12,051 nt of DNA from Firmicutes bacterium UBA1191. GTDB lineage: Bacteria > Bacillota > Clostridia > Peptostreptococcales > Anaerovoracaceae. Of this stretch, positions 1 to 7,585 are shown one piece after another. The position numbers and the translations under genes were made by a program. Within the stretch, counting starts at the first letter, position 1; each line of letters starts with the position of its first letter. Below the pieces are notes generated by a model. The model was not told the DNA's origin, ran no database searches, and saw only the letters and a program-made list of their open reading frames with translations. The DNA is taken from positions 16,770 to 28,820 of the forward strand of contig DBYH01000023.1 in assembly GCA_002310095.1 (NCBI GenBank), given 5' to 3'.

Positions 1-773
1 TGGGAGCGAAATTCTTTAAGGATATCCGCGATATTTTCGGCGGCAGAATGAGGACCCTCATCTGCGGCGGCGCTAAAATTGATCCGCAGATTCTGGATGG
101 ACTGCGCGAATTCGGATTCAATGCGCTGCAGGGTTATGGTCTGACGGAAGCTGCCCCGATGGGCGCCTTCAATCCGCAGGACGCGCCGAATTCAAGATCC
201 ATCGGAGTTCCGTTTCCGGGACAGGATATCAAGGCGATCAATGTCGACGAGGAAGGCATCGGTGAGATCTGCATCAAAGGTCCGAACATCATGCTCGGCT
301 ACTACGATGATCCGGAGGAGACGGCGAAGGTTCTCGATGAGGACGGCTGGTTCCACACAGGCGATCTGGGCTACGTTGATATCGACGGTTATGCGTATCT
401 GACCGGTCGGGCCAAGAACGTCATTGTTACGACGAAGGGAAAGAACGTCTATCCGGAAGAAATAGAGTACCTGATCAATCTGCTTGATTATGTTGAGGAG
501 TCCTTCGTGTTCGAGAACCCGGAAACTGCCGGAGTGGACACACAGATCGTGGCTTCTATCAAAATCGATCAGGAAGAGATGTCGGAACTGTTGGGTCCGG
601 ATTTCACGGATGAAGACGTCATGCGTGAGCTTTGGAAAGAGGTCGATAGGATTAATGAAGACGCACCGGTCTACAGGAGGATCAAGAAGATCATTCTTCG
701 AAAGACAGATTTTATTCACAATACTTCTTCCAAACTGATGAGAATGGTGGAAGCAAACAAAGCGGAAGAATAA
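1..773 (+). CDS. Acyl-CoA synthetase (AMP-forming), C-terminal part
   Basis: This is the C-terminal part of an adenylate-forming ligase, most like long-chain acyl-CoA synthetases. Such enzymes activate a fatty acid with ATP to an acyl-AMP and pass it to coenzyme A, usually at the membrane. The open frame enters from the left edge (first full codon at base 3), so the start and the N-terminal P-loop-like motif are outside the window; the ATG at 48 is internal. Visible family motifs, in order, are YGLTE (core A5), the GEICIKGPNIMLGYY stretch, GWFHTGDLGY (A7), and GRAKNVIVTTKGKNVYPEEIE-type sequence (A8 hinge). Near the end NTSSKLMR carries the likely A10 lysine (codon 732-734), in a slightly unusual context without the common glycine before it. 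The family is certain. Chain length and exact acid substrate cannot be read. It ends at TAA, facing the racemase gene. Confidence 0.9.
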   Translation, partial: GAKFFKDIRDIFGGRMRTLICGGAKIDPQILDGLREFGFNALQGYGLTEAAPMGAFNPQDAPNSRSIGVPFPGQDIKAINVDEEGIGEICIKGPNIMLGYYDDPEETAKVLDEDGWFHTGDLGYVDIDGYAYLTGRAKNVIVTTKGKNVYPEEIEYLINLLDYVEESFVFENPETAGVDTQIVASIKIDQEEMSELLGPDFTDEDVMRELWKEVDRINEDAPVYRRIKKIILRKTDFIHNTSSKLMRMVEANKAEE

Positions 774-793
774 CAATGCAAAAGCAATAAAAG

Positions 794-821
794 CGGCGCC
801 CGGACGGGCGCCGTTGTTGTT
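794..821. terminator. Bidirectional intrinsic terminator between convergent genes
   Basis: A perfect 8-bp GC-rich stem (CGGCGCCC at 794-801 with GGGCGCCG at 806-813) closes a GGAC tetraloop. It is followed by TTGTTGTT on the plus strand. On the minus strand the arm is followed by the complement of an A-rich run (about 779-793), giving a U-rich tail. It can therefore end transcripts from both the acyl-CoA synthetase and the convergent racemase gene. Confidence 0.85.
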
Positions 822-834
822 ATACGATATGTCG

Positions 835-1941
835 CTAGATATATACCTTCTCAATGTTGTCCGAATTGGTGAGATAGACCATGGTGGAGTACTTCAGATC
901 GAACTCGATGATATCGCCGACCTTCAGATCACCGCCGGCGTCCACCAGATCCTGAATGTCCAGAATCGTGTGGTCGGAGGAAGCTCCGAGAATCTCTATG
1001 CCTTCCATGCGCGGCAGGAGATCATCTGGATCGCCGTAGTCGACCTTACCGAGGGCGACCAGCGCTCTGCGCCGGATGCCGCGATCCACGTATTCGATTT
1101 GGTGTCCGAAGGCGTCAAAGCCTCTTTCGCCAACCGGGTGGGAAGGCTTGTCCTTCACTTCTATTACTTCTGCCTGCAGGGTGAAGATATCCTGATGCAT
1201 TTCGCTCAGGTCGTAGCCGTAGAGCACCGGCAGATCGTAGGCGAGCAGAATCGCTTCGCCGATGCGGAGCATGTCCACGCGCTCCGGCAGGTTGCCGTCG
1301 AGAACTCTCATGAAGGAACTGGTCGCGCCGCCGGACACGACTTCCAGCTTGCGGCCGATCTTCGATTCGATGTTTTCCGCGATTGTGATGAGCTCATTGA
1401 TCTTTTCCGGAGTAGCGACGATGGAACCGTAGCAGCCGACGTTGAATCCCACGCCGGTGAGGTGCAGATTCGCAAGTTCATTTTCTACGGCGAGAGCAAC
1501 GTCTGCCATCTCGTCCTTATCCCACCAGCCTTCACGCAGGTCTCCGCAGTCGGCCATGAGAATGACGTTGTGGATTTTTCCCTGCAGACCGGCCTGTCTG
1601 TTCAGCTCCTCCAGAACGACCAGCTCGCTGTTGAGACTGTAGTCACAGTACTTCACGATGTCCTCCGCCTCGCTGAGCATCGGAATCCTGACCATGAGGA
1701 GCGGCGTCTGGAATCCTTCTTCCTTAAGGGCGGCCAGCTGTTCGAGCCGCGAAGAAGCGATAAATTTCACGCCGGCTTTCTCGTACTCTCTGGCGCAAGG
1801 AACGAGACCCGTGCAGCCCTTGATAACGCCGGCGATCTCAACGCCTTCCTTGGCGCAGAGGTCTTTCACGTAGTCTATGTTATGCCTGAGTTTTCCCAGA
1901 TCCACTATCAGCTTCGGGTAGCCGTGTTTGATGTATGCCAT
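835..1941 (-). CDS. orr: Alanine/ornithine racemase family PLP enzyme (Orr-like)
   Basis: A 368-residue fold-type III PLP enzyme of the alanine/ornithine racemase family. Orr in amino-acid-fermenting clostridia interconverts L- and D-ornithine as the entry to oxidative ornithine breakdown. The predicted PLP lysine is K41 in AGVIKG after the first barrel strand. Other stretches that fit Orr-like proteins are RIPMLSEAEDIVKYCD, SLNSEL, GDLREG, VSGGATSS, LRIGEA, an HPVGERGFDAFG segment, and EILGASSDHTILD near the C terminus. The ATG at 1941 has AAGGAG (1950-1955) at normal spacing. It stands alone, divergent from hom and convergent with the acyl-CoA synthetase. No aminomutase (OraSE) or diaminopentanoate enzyme genes are in view, so ornithine as substrate is inferred from family likeness; alanine, lysine or another amino acid is possible. 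The family call is strong, the substrate only moderate. Confidence 0.8.
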   Translation of the reverse strand: MAYIKHGYPKLIVDLGKLRHNIDYVKDLCAKEGVEIAGVIKGCTGLVPCAREYEKAGVKFIASSRLEQLAALKEEGFQTPLLMVRIPMLSEAEDIVKYCDYSLNSELVVLEELNRQAGLQGKIHNVILMADCGDLREGWWDKDEMADVALAVENELANLHLTGVGFNVGCYGSIVATPEKINELITIAENIESKIGRKLEVVSGGATSSFMRVLDGNLPERVDMLRIGEAILLAYDLPVLYGYDLSEMHQDIFTLQAEVIEVKDKPSHPVGERGFDAFGHQIEYVDRGIRRRALVALGKVDYGDPDDLLPRMEGIEILGASSDHTILDIQDLVDAGGDLKVGDIIEFDLKYSTMVYLTNSDNIEKVYI

Positions 1942-1974
1942 GTTTTGTTCTCCTTATCATTTAGTACTGCAGTC

Positions 1975-1983
1975 AGTATATCA
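1975..1983 (-). promoter_or_regulatory. Extended -10 promoter for the racemase gene
   Basis: Read on the minus strand this is TGATATACT, a TG-N extended -10 element with hexamer TATACT at 1980-1975, about 35 bases upstream of the racemase start. No convincing -35 box is seen, which is common for extended -10 promoters. A promoter for the divergent hom gene must lie in the same 105-bp gap, but I see no clear match for it. Confidence 0.45.
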
Positions 1984-2046
1984 CAAACATATATGCAAAA
2001 GCAGAAAAATACAGTAAACTTACAGCAGGAAAGGGAGGAGAAAAAC

Positions 2047-3057
2047 ATGAAAACACTACGCATCGCCCTGATTGGGTACGGTAACGTCGGGAGAGCCTTC
2101 GCCGGGATGCTTTTGCGTAAGGAGGCGTATATTAAGGAAACGTTCAATGCAGAAGCAATCATCACGGCAATCTGTACAGCGACACGCGGCGGGGTCATAA
2201 AACCGGACGGAATCGATACGGAGGCGCTGACGGATGATAGATTCGACAAGAGCCTGAATGCTTTTGCAGTCATAGATTCAGGAGAATACGACGTCATGAT
2301 TGAACTGACGCCGATCAACATTATGACAGGTCAGCCGGCAACGGATCACGTCCGCCGGGCGCTGCAGCTGGGAAAACACGTCATCACAGCCAACAAGGGC
2401 CCAATCGCCTGGCACTACCGTGAGCTGCGGGATCTGGCGAAGGAGAAGGGCGTCGGATTCTGTCATGAAGCGACGGTCATGGATGGGACACCAGTGTATA
2501 ATCTGACGAAGGAGACGCTGAAGGGGTGCAGAATCACGGAGGTCAGCGGAATCTTTAACGCAACGACGAACTTCATCCTGACGGAGATGGAGCAAGGCGT
2601 CAGCTTCGAAGACGCAGTGGAAGAAGGCCGCAGGCAGGGGTTCGTGGAAGCGGACGCCAGCATGGATATCGATGGATGGGACGCTGCGGCCAAACTGACG
2701 GCCCTCATGAACGTACTGATGGATGTGGAAATTACGCCTCTTGAAATTGACCGGACGGGGATCGGCGAAATCACCAAGGCGGATATTGATGCGGCGAGAG
2801 AGCAGGGGAAGCGAATCAAACTGCTTTGCAGAGGAACCGTCGAAGGCGGGAAACCGGTCGGCGTCGTCAAACCGAGCCTTGTGGACGAACACACCCTGCC
2901 AGCCATCATGGATGCGACGTCATCCTACGTGACCATCGACACGGATCTCATGGGCGCAACGACAGTTATCGAAGAACCCTTCGAGCCGGAAATCGACCAT
3001 ACGGCGTACGGCGTGCTGAGCGATGTGCTGCGGATCCTGACGGATTATTACGCGTAG
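2047..3057 (+). CDS. hom: Homoserine dehydrogenase, monofunctional, no ACT domain
   Basis: A 336-residue NAD(P)-dependent homoserine dehydrogenase-like protein. The family reduces aspartate-4-semialdehyde to homoserine on the way to threonine and methionine. The Rossmann motif GYGNVG is at residues 10-15. ANK (K117), E201, D207, D212 and K216 (in a DIDGWDAAAK segment) line up with the catalytic and substrate-binding residues known from yeast HSD (K117, E208, D214, D219, K223). The protein ends right after the catalytic domain, so there is no ACT domain for threonine feedback. The loop usually rich in glycine reads EATVMDGTPV, closer to archaeal-type enzymes than to the GGGIP type. The start at 2047 is chosen for AAGGGAGGAG at 2031-2040. 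The same frame is open upstream to 814, but that part is antisense to the racemase gene. A relative acting on a similar semialdehyde cannot be excluded. Confidence 0.85.
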   Translation: MKTLRIALIGYGNVGRAFAGMLLRKEAYIKETFNAEAIITAICTATRGGVIKPDGIDTEALTDDRFDKSLNAFAVIDSGEYDVMIELTPINIMTGQPATDHVRRALQLGKHVITANKGPIAWHYRELRDLAKEKGVGFCHEATVMDGTPVYNLTKETLKGCRITEVSGIFNATTNFILTEMEQGVSFEDAVEEGRRQGFVEADASMDIDGWDAAAKLTALMNVLMDVEITPLEIDRTGIGEITKADIDAAREQGKRIKLLCRGTVEGGKPVGVVKPSLVDEHTLPAIMDATSSYVTIDTDLMGATTVIEEPFEPEIDHTAYGVLSDVLRILTDYYA

Positions 3058-3078
3058 CAATTACGGCAAGGCTCTTCG

Positions 3079-3107
3079 TTGACACTTGCCCGCAATTCAT
3101 GTAGAAT
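3079..3107 (+). promoter_or_regulatory. Sigma-A promoter for greA-lysS
   Basis: A perfect TTGACA (3079-3084), a 17-bp spacer and TAGAAT (3102-3107) form a near-consensus housekeeping promoter. The predicted transcription start is near 3113-3115, about 100 bases before the greA start and inside the left arm of the hairpin at 3111-3131. It lies between hom and greA and most likely drives greA and lysS together. Confidence 0.8.
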
Positions 3108-3110
3108 GGA

Positions 3111-3137
3111 AGCACTCGCAGGCCGAGTGCTTTTTTA
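3111..3137 (+). terminator. Hairpin with T-run at the greA promoter (terminator or CIRCE-like operator)
   Basis: AGCACTCG (3111-3118) pairs perfectly with CGAGTGCT (3124-3131) around a 5-base loop, followed by a run of T to about 3136. It can serve as an intrinsic terminator for hom read-through. It starts only four bases after the greA -10 box, so it overlaps the predicted transcription start. The arms AGCACTC and GAGTGCT equal the core half-sites of the HrcA operator CIRCE, but the gap is 7 bases instead of the usual 9. The rest of the greA leader (3138-3212) is AT-rich and shows no other clear structure. Confidence 0.65.
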
Positions 3138-3212
3138 GTATTTTTTGTGTGCGAAAAAAGTGCCGGAACCGGAGTAAAAAAGCGTTCTTTATGCGCGAAA
3201 AGGAGATACAAA

Positions 3213-3698
3213 ATGGAAGAATTCATGAATGAAGAATTACTGCTGACTCAGGAAGGCTACGACAACATCGTTGCCGAGTACGACGAGCTGGTTTCAGTGA
3301 GACGTGCGGAAGTGGCGGCAAGGATCAAGGAAGCTATCTCATATGGAGATATTTCCGAGAACGCCGAGTATGATTCGGCAAAAAACGAGCAGGCTGAACT
3401 GGAGGAGCGCATCCACGAACTGGAGGAGATGCTCAGAAAAGCCAAGATCGTTCAGGAAGATGATGTTAAAGGTGATAAGGTCAATATCGGCCTTAAAGTT
3501 ACAGTTAAGGATATAGATACAGGAGACAAAGAGGTATTCTCTATAGTTGGCGCCACTGAATCTGACCCGTTCAACGGCAAAATCTCTACAGAATCCTCGG
3601 TTGGTAAAGCGCTCATTGGCAGGAAAAAAGGCGAGACAGTAGCTATCGAGGTTCCGGACGGAATCATAAACTACAAGATCATGAAGATCGAGAAGTAA
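3213..3698 (+). CDS. greA: Transcription elongation factor GreA
   Basis: A 161-residue GreA, about the usual family length. GreA enters the RNA polymerase secondary channel and stimulates cleavage of backtracked RNA so that stalled complexes can restart. The N-terminal coiled coil covers about residues 7-80 and has the LLTQEGY opening. Its tip motif GDISENAEYDSAK holds the conserved acidic residues D46 and E49 that support Mg-dependent cleavage. The C-terminal FKBP-like domain covers about 88-161, with the SSVGKALIGRKKGE stretch typical of GreA. The ATG at 3213 is chosen because AGGAG at 3201-3205 sits seven bases upstream. The in-frame ATG at 3225 is a weaker choice, and the upstream ATG at 3147 would put hairpin-flanking sequence into the protein. 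lysS follows after 36 bases, very probably in the same operon. Confidence 0.95.
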   Translation: MEEFMNEELLLTQEGYDNIVAEYDELVSVRRAEVAARIKEAISYGDISENAEYDSAKNEQAELEERIHELEEMLRKAKIVQEDDVKGDKVNIGLKVTVKDIDTGDKEVFSIVGATESDPFNGKISTESSVGKALIGRKKGETVAIEVPDGIINYKIMKIEK

Positions 3699-3734
3699 GC
3701 AAAGGCATACCAGCCAGATGGAAAGGACAATACA

Positions 3735-5708
3735 ATGAGCGAAGAAAGAAATGAATTTGAAATAACTGAACAGGAAAGAAACGAACAGTCTCAGATCAGA
3801 AGAGACAAGCTTTCCGAGCTTCAGGCTGCGGGACGCAATCCGTTCCTTCAGGAAACGTGGGATCAGGACGCGTATTCAAGAGACATAAAGGAACACTTTG
3901 AAGACTACGACGGCAGGGAAGTATCCATCGCGGGAAGAATGATGGCCAAGCGCGTCATGGGTAAGGCGTCATTCATCGACATCCAGGACTACAAAGGCAG
4001 GATACAGTGCCATGTCAAGAGAGACCTCATCGGAGCAGAGGAGTACAAGTGGTTCAAGCAGTCGGATATCGGCGACATCTTCGGAATCGAGGGCAAGGTG
4101 TTCATGACCAACAGGGGAGAGATCACCGTCGAGGTTACGAGGATGGTGCTGCTCTCCAAGTCCCTGCAGGTGCTTCCTGACAAGTGGAGCGGCCTGAAGG
4201 ACATGGACATCAGATACAGACAGCGCTACGTGGATCTGATCGTAAATCCTGAGGTGCGGGAGAGCTTCATCAAGAGAGCTGCCATCATCAAGGAGATCAA
4301 GAGAACCATGGAGGAAGACTTCGGATATCTGGAAGTCGACACTCCGATCCTGACGACAATCGCGGGCGGCGCTAACGCCAGACCGTTCAACACATTCCAC
4401 AACACTCTGCACCTTCCGATGAAGCTGAGGATCGCCAACGAGCTCTATCTGAAGAGGCTCATCGTCGGCGGTCTGGACAGAGTCTACGAGATGGGTAAGA
4501 TGTTCAGAAACGAGGGCATGGACAAGAACCACAATCCTGAGTTCACGTCCATGGAGGCATACTACGCCTACGGCAACATGGAGACGACAATGCGCGTTAC
4601 TGAAGCGGTCATTTCCAACGCCGCAAAGGCAGCCACCGGCAGCATGATCATCAACTATCAGGGCAAGGAGTTCGATCTGACTCCGCCTTGGAAGATGGTC
4701 GACATGACGGATGCGGTCAGAGACATCACAGGCGTCAACTTCCACGAAATCGACAATGATGAGGACGCCCGCAAGGCGGCCATCGGCTACGGCATGGACG
4801 CCGAGGATGTGGAAGGCATGAGCAGAGGCAAGCTCATCGCGGAGATGTTCGAAGAATACTGCGAGGACTATCCGGGATTCCTGGACGGACCGATTTTCGT
4901 AGTCGGACATCCGGTTGAGGTTTCACCTCTCGCCAAGAGGGATCCGAAGGACCCGAGAATAACCAGAAGATTCGAGGCATATATAAATGGATGGGAAGTC
5001 GCCAACGCATTCTCCGAACTGAACGACCCGATCGACCAGTATGAGAGATTCGTGGAGCAGCAGCATGAGCTGGACTGCGGCATAGACGACGAAGCTCATC
5101 CGATGGATATGGATTTCGTAAACGCTCTGGAAGTGGGACTTCCTCCGACGGGCGGACTGGGAATCGGAATCGACAGAGTCATCATGCTCGTCACCGACGC
5201 GCCGACCATCAGGGACGTCATTCTCTTCCCGACCATGAAGCCTCTCGACGAGCCGGGTAAGGCAAAGGCAGCCTCGCCGTCGCCGGAACTCATGGGTGAA
5301 GGACCTGCGGAAGACGCCGCGCCGGTCGAGGTCGATTTCTCGAAGGTCGTCATAGAGCCGCTCTTCGAGGACGAAGTGGACTTTGACACCTTCAGCAAGT
5401 CGGATCTGCGTGTCGTGAAGATTCTGGAATGCGAAGCGGTTCCAAAGAGCAAGAAGCTCCTGAAGTTCGTCGTTGACGACGGGGCGAGCAAGGACCGCGT
5501 CATCCTCTCGGGCATCCACGAGTGGTATGAGCCTGAGGAGCTCGTAGGCAAGACAGTGCTCGCCATCACGAACCTGCCTGCGCGCAAGATGATGGGAATC
5601 GATTCCTGCGGAATGCTTCTGTCAGCGATCCACGAGGAAGAGGGCAAGGAAATGCTCAACTTCATGATCGTGGATGACAGGATCCCGGCAGGAGCGAAGA
5701 TTTATTAA
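3735..5708 (+). CDS. lysS: Lysyl-tRNA synthetase (class II) fused to a tRNA-binding OB domain
   Basis: A 657-residue class II lysyl-tRNA synthetase, which charges tRNA-Lys with lysine using ATP. Usual bacterial LysRS has about 500 residues. Residues about 55-150 form the N-terminal anticodon-binding OB domain (GRMMAKRVMGKASFIDIQD). The catalytic core follows, with motif 2 FRNEGMDKNHNPEFTSME and motif 3 GGLGIGIDRVIML, ending near residue 505. After an Ala/Pro/Glu-rich linker (about 505-545) comes an extra domain of about 110 residues: FSKSDLRVVKILECE, SKKLLKFVVDDG, LSGIHEWYEPEELVGK, NLPARKMMGIDSCGMLLSA. This matches the tRNA-binding domain found at the C terminus of many MetRS and in Trbp111/CsaA, and probably increases tRNA affinity. 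An AAGGA-type ribosome binding site precedes the ATG, and the gene follows greA closely. No frameshift is seen; the fusion is one continuous frame. Confidence 0.95.
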   Translation: MSEERNEFEITEQERNEQSQIRRDKLSELQAAGRNPFLQETWDQDAYSRDIKEHFEDYDGREVSIAGRMMAKRVMGKASFIDIQDYKGRIQCHVKRDLIGAEEYKWFKQSDIGDIFGIEGKVFMTNRGEITVEVTRMVLLSKSLQVLPDKWSGLKDMDIRYRQRYVDLIVNPEVRESFIKRAAIIKEIKRTMEEDFGYLEVDTPILTTIAGGANARPFNTFHNTLHLPMKLRIANELYLKRLIVGGLDRVYEMGKMFRNEGMDKNHNPEFTSMEAYYAYGNMETTMRVTEAVISNAAKAATGSMIINYQGKEFDLTPPWKMVDMTDAVRDITGVNFHEIDNDEDARKAAIGYGMDAEDVEGMSRGKLIAEMFEEYCEDYPGFLDGPIFVVGHPVEVSPLAKRDPKDPRITRRFEAYINGWEVANAFSELNDPIDQYERFVEQQHELDCGIDDEAHPMDMDFVNALEVGLPPTGGLGIGIDRVIMLVTDAPTIRDVILFPTMKPLDEPGKAKAASPSPELMGEGPAEDAAPVEVDFSKVVIEPLFEDEVDFDTFSKSDLRVVKILECEAVPKSKKLLKFVVDDGASKDRVILSGIHEWYEPEELVGKTVLAITNLPARKMMGIDSCGMLLSAIHEEEGKEMLNFMIVDDRIPAGAKIY

Positions 5709-5730
5709 AACTTATAGCAGGATATAAAAC

Positions 5731-5766
5731 AAAGGCATGATGTGCATATGCAGATCATGCCTTTTT
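5731..5766. terminator. Bidirectional terminator between lysS and the DUF2079 gene
   Basis: AAAGGCATGAT (5731-5741) pairs perfectly with ATCATGCCTTT (5754-5764), continued by T's on the plus strand. The 12-base loop contains the self-complementary TGCATATGCA. On the minus strand the hairpin is followed by a GTTTTAT-rich stretch, so it can also end the convergent membrane-protein transcript. Confidence 0.85.
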
Positions 5767-5787
5767 ATTATTCTGTTTATTTCCTGC

Positions 5788-7509
5788 TTATTTCCTGAGA
5801 TTCTTGAAGACTCCGACCACGTCAGGGTTGTAGTATATGACTCCGTAGTTGTCGTTCAGGAAATCATTGACGTCATAATCGTCTTCGTCAAACCGGAGGT
5901 CCAGGACATAATAATCGGCCTCATTCTCCGTCGAGTCCAGATCATACACAGTTTCATGGTCGGCAAAGTCGGCAACAAAGTATGTTCCGGCCGCGACAGA
6001 GGCGTCCTTCGGCACCTGGGACACGGCGTAATCAATCTCTTCACGCGTCTCAGTCGAACTGTTGAAGAACTTAAAGTATTTGAAATCACCGTAGTTGACA
6101 CATGAGCACATTATTATGGAACAGCACGCGCCGTATATAAGCAGTTTCTTTCTGTGAACCTGCGGCAGGTCCGCGTAGTTGATGATCGCCATGTATATAA
6201 GCATGGCGCATGAACCGAAACAGTAATGATAGTGCATGCTGTACTGATACTCTATGCTCGGCAGCAGATTTACAAGCAGCAATGGAATCATGAGAATTGG
6301 TCTTCTGAAATCCTTTGTAATGAGCGGCAGGAATCCCATCGGCAGCAGTGTCATGAAGATGAACTTCAGTTTTCCCGCGACAAAGATCTGCTTGAGAACA
6401 TAGATCGGATTCGTGATGACCGTCACCAGAATGGACAGAGGGCCGTCGCCGTTGATCAGCAGGTCGCCGTACCGCCACATCTGCACACCATCACCGTTAA
6501 TTGTCAGATAGTGAGTGATACAGGCGAAATAGAGAACAGAAACAACGAAAATGATCAGATTGACCAGACGGTTTTTGCGGGTGAAAAGGAAGAACAGTGA
6601 TATTGCCGCGACATATATGGCGGCGTCTTCCTTGACCGCGAAGGTAAGAATAGCGAATATCGCCTGACCATACCAGAGCTCTTTTTCGCTGAAGTATATA
6701 AGCCACAGTACAAGGGGCGCGAGGAAACAGTTCTCATGCAAGTGATCGAAACAGCCTCCCGCGAATCCCGGGAAAAGAACATACATCAATGTGAAGAGCA
6801 TCATTGATCCTCTTCCGAGGGAATGCCTCTTCATAATCAGGATCAGCGGAATGACGCCGGAGACCACGACAATGGCCTGCAGAGTTTCCAGCGTGACCGG
6901 ACTAGGAAACAGGCAGTAGAACGGAAGCAGCACGTAGTAAATCGGCGACATGTGAACCGCGAAATGCGAAAGCAGCATATCCCGTTCACAGGTCGTAAAC
7001 GGTATGCCCGTCTCCTTCATGTAATGGAACATCTGGGAGAAGATCCCGAAGTCAAAGTTCGGCGCCCAGTGGTTGATGATTATCAGACTGCTGTTACACG
7101 AAACAACTGCAATAAAAAGCAGCGACAAAACCAGGGCAGTATTCCTGAAACTCTTTTTCCCGATCTCAGGCTGAATATCCTTGGTATCAGTGATTAAGAT
7201 GATGATCCCCATCACAGCGCACAGCCCAAGGGCGAGAAGCTCGTCGGAATCAAGGGCCACCGCCGCCGCGGCGTAGACCGTGGAGAAACCTATCATGAAC
7301 AGTCTGATGTTTCTCTGGCTTTCGATCATGTTGATCAGCAGCCAGATCAGTATCACAGCGGCGATCGCAACCAGGATCACAAGGGCCGCGTATCTATCCG
7401 CCTGCAGATCGACAAAACCCCTGCGACTGTTTATGAAAAACAGGGCGGAGACGATGATCCAGCTCAGTATGAGATTGTAGATTTTATCGGCAACCGGTTT
7501 CGCGAACAT
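5788..7509 (-). CDS. DUF2079 polytopic membrane protein
   Basis: About 573 residues with some 13-15 hydrophobic segments, so an integral membrane protein. It fits the DUF2079 family, distantly related to GT-C type membrane glycosyltransferases; the function of the family is not established. Family-like stretches are APNFDFGIFSQM (about residues 148-160), SHFAVHMSPIYYVLLPFYCL followed by FPSPVTLETLQA (about 175-208), FDHLHENCFLAPL (about 253-265) and KEDAAIYVA (about 288). A less hydrophobic C-terminal region of about 110 residues has VPKDASVAAGTYFVADFADHETVYDL, like the extracytoplasmic tail of these proteins. The start is uncertain. The ATG at 7509 lies 15 bases after AAAGGA, while TTG codons at 7521 and 7533 are in frame and have poor or too-close ribosome binding sites. 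The gene has its own strong promoter (7557-7585) and diverges from the aminotransferase operon. A link to cell-surface sugar transfer is only inference. Confidence 0.82.
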   Translation of the reverse strand: MFAKPVADKIYNLILSWIIVSALFFINSRRGFVDLQADRYAALVILVAIAAVILIWLLINMIESQRNIRLFMIGFSTVYAAAAVALDSDELLALGLCAVMGIIILITDTKDIQPEIGKKSFRNTALVLSLLFIAVVSCNSSLIIINHWAPNFDFGIFSQMFHYMKETGIPFTTCERDMLLSHFAVHMSPIYYVLLPFYCLFPSPVTLETLQAIVVVSGVIPLILIMKRHSLGRGSMMLFTLMYVLFPGFAGGCFDHLHENCFLAPLVLWLIYFSEKELWYGQAIFAILTFAVKEDAAIYVAAISLFFLFTRKNRLVNLIIFVVSVLYFACITHYLTINGDGVQMWRYGDLLINGDGPLSILVTVITNPIYVLKQIFVAGKLKFIFMTLLPMGFLPLITKDFRRPILMIPLLLVNLLPSIEYQYSMHYHYCFGSCAMLIYMAIINYADLPQVHRKKLLIYGACCSIIMCSCVNYGDFKYFKFFNSSTETREEIDYAVSQVPKDASVAAGTYFVADFADHETVYDLDSTENEADYYVLDLRFDEDDYDVNDFLNDNYGVIYYNPDVVGVFKNLRK

Positions 7510-7556
7510 GCTGCTAAACAATAGTCCTTTCAAAGGATTGAGGTGTATTTTCTATA

Positions 7557-7585
7557 ATAATATGGCAACGGATAGGGCTTGTCAA
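7557..7585 (-). promoter_or_regulatory. Sigma-A promoter for the DUF2079 gene
   Basis: On the minus strand TTGACA (7585-7580), 17 bases and TATTAT (7562-7557) form a near-consensus promoter. Transcription should begin near 7550, leaving a leader of about 40 bases before the ATG at 7509. Its -35 box is one base away from the -35 box of the divergent operon promoter. Confidence 0.8.

Noticed and set aside
814..2046. Open frame continuous with hom that would give a 747-residue fused protein
   Set aside because: This part is exactly antisense to the well-supported racemase gene and shows no protein-family signal. A strong ribosome binding site and a typical Rossmann start place the hom start at 2047. 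The long open frame follows from codon bias in the racemase gene.
3138..3212. Riboswitch or T-box in the greA leader
   Set aside because: The leader is short and AT-rich and has no T-box motif, specifier stem or second terminator/antiterminator pair before greA.
2966..3226. Minus-strand open frame across the hom-greA gap
   Set aside because: It crosses the promoter and the hairpin, has no ribosome binding site or family likeness, and overlaps the ends of two well-supported genes.
3969..5665. Long minus-strand open frames opposite lysS (313, 198 and 189 codons)
   Set aside because: They have no recognisable family features and lie opposite a clear lysyl-tRNA synthetase, so they are shadows of its codon usage.
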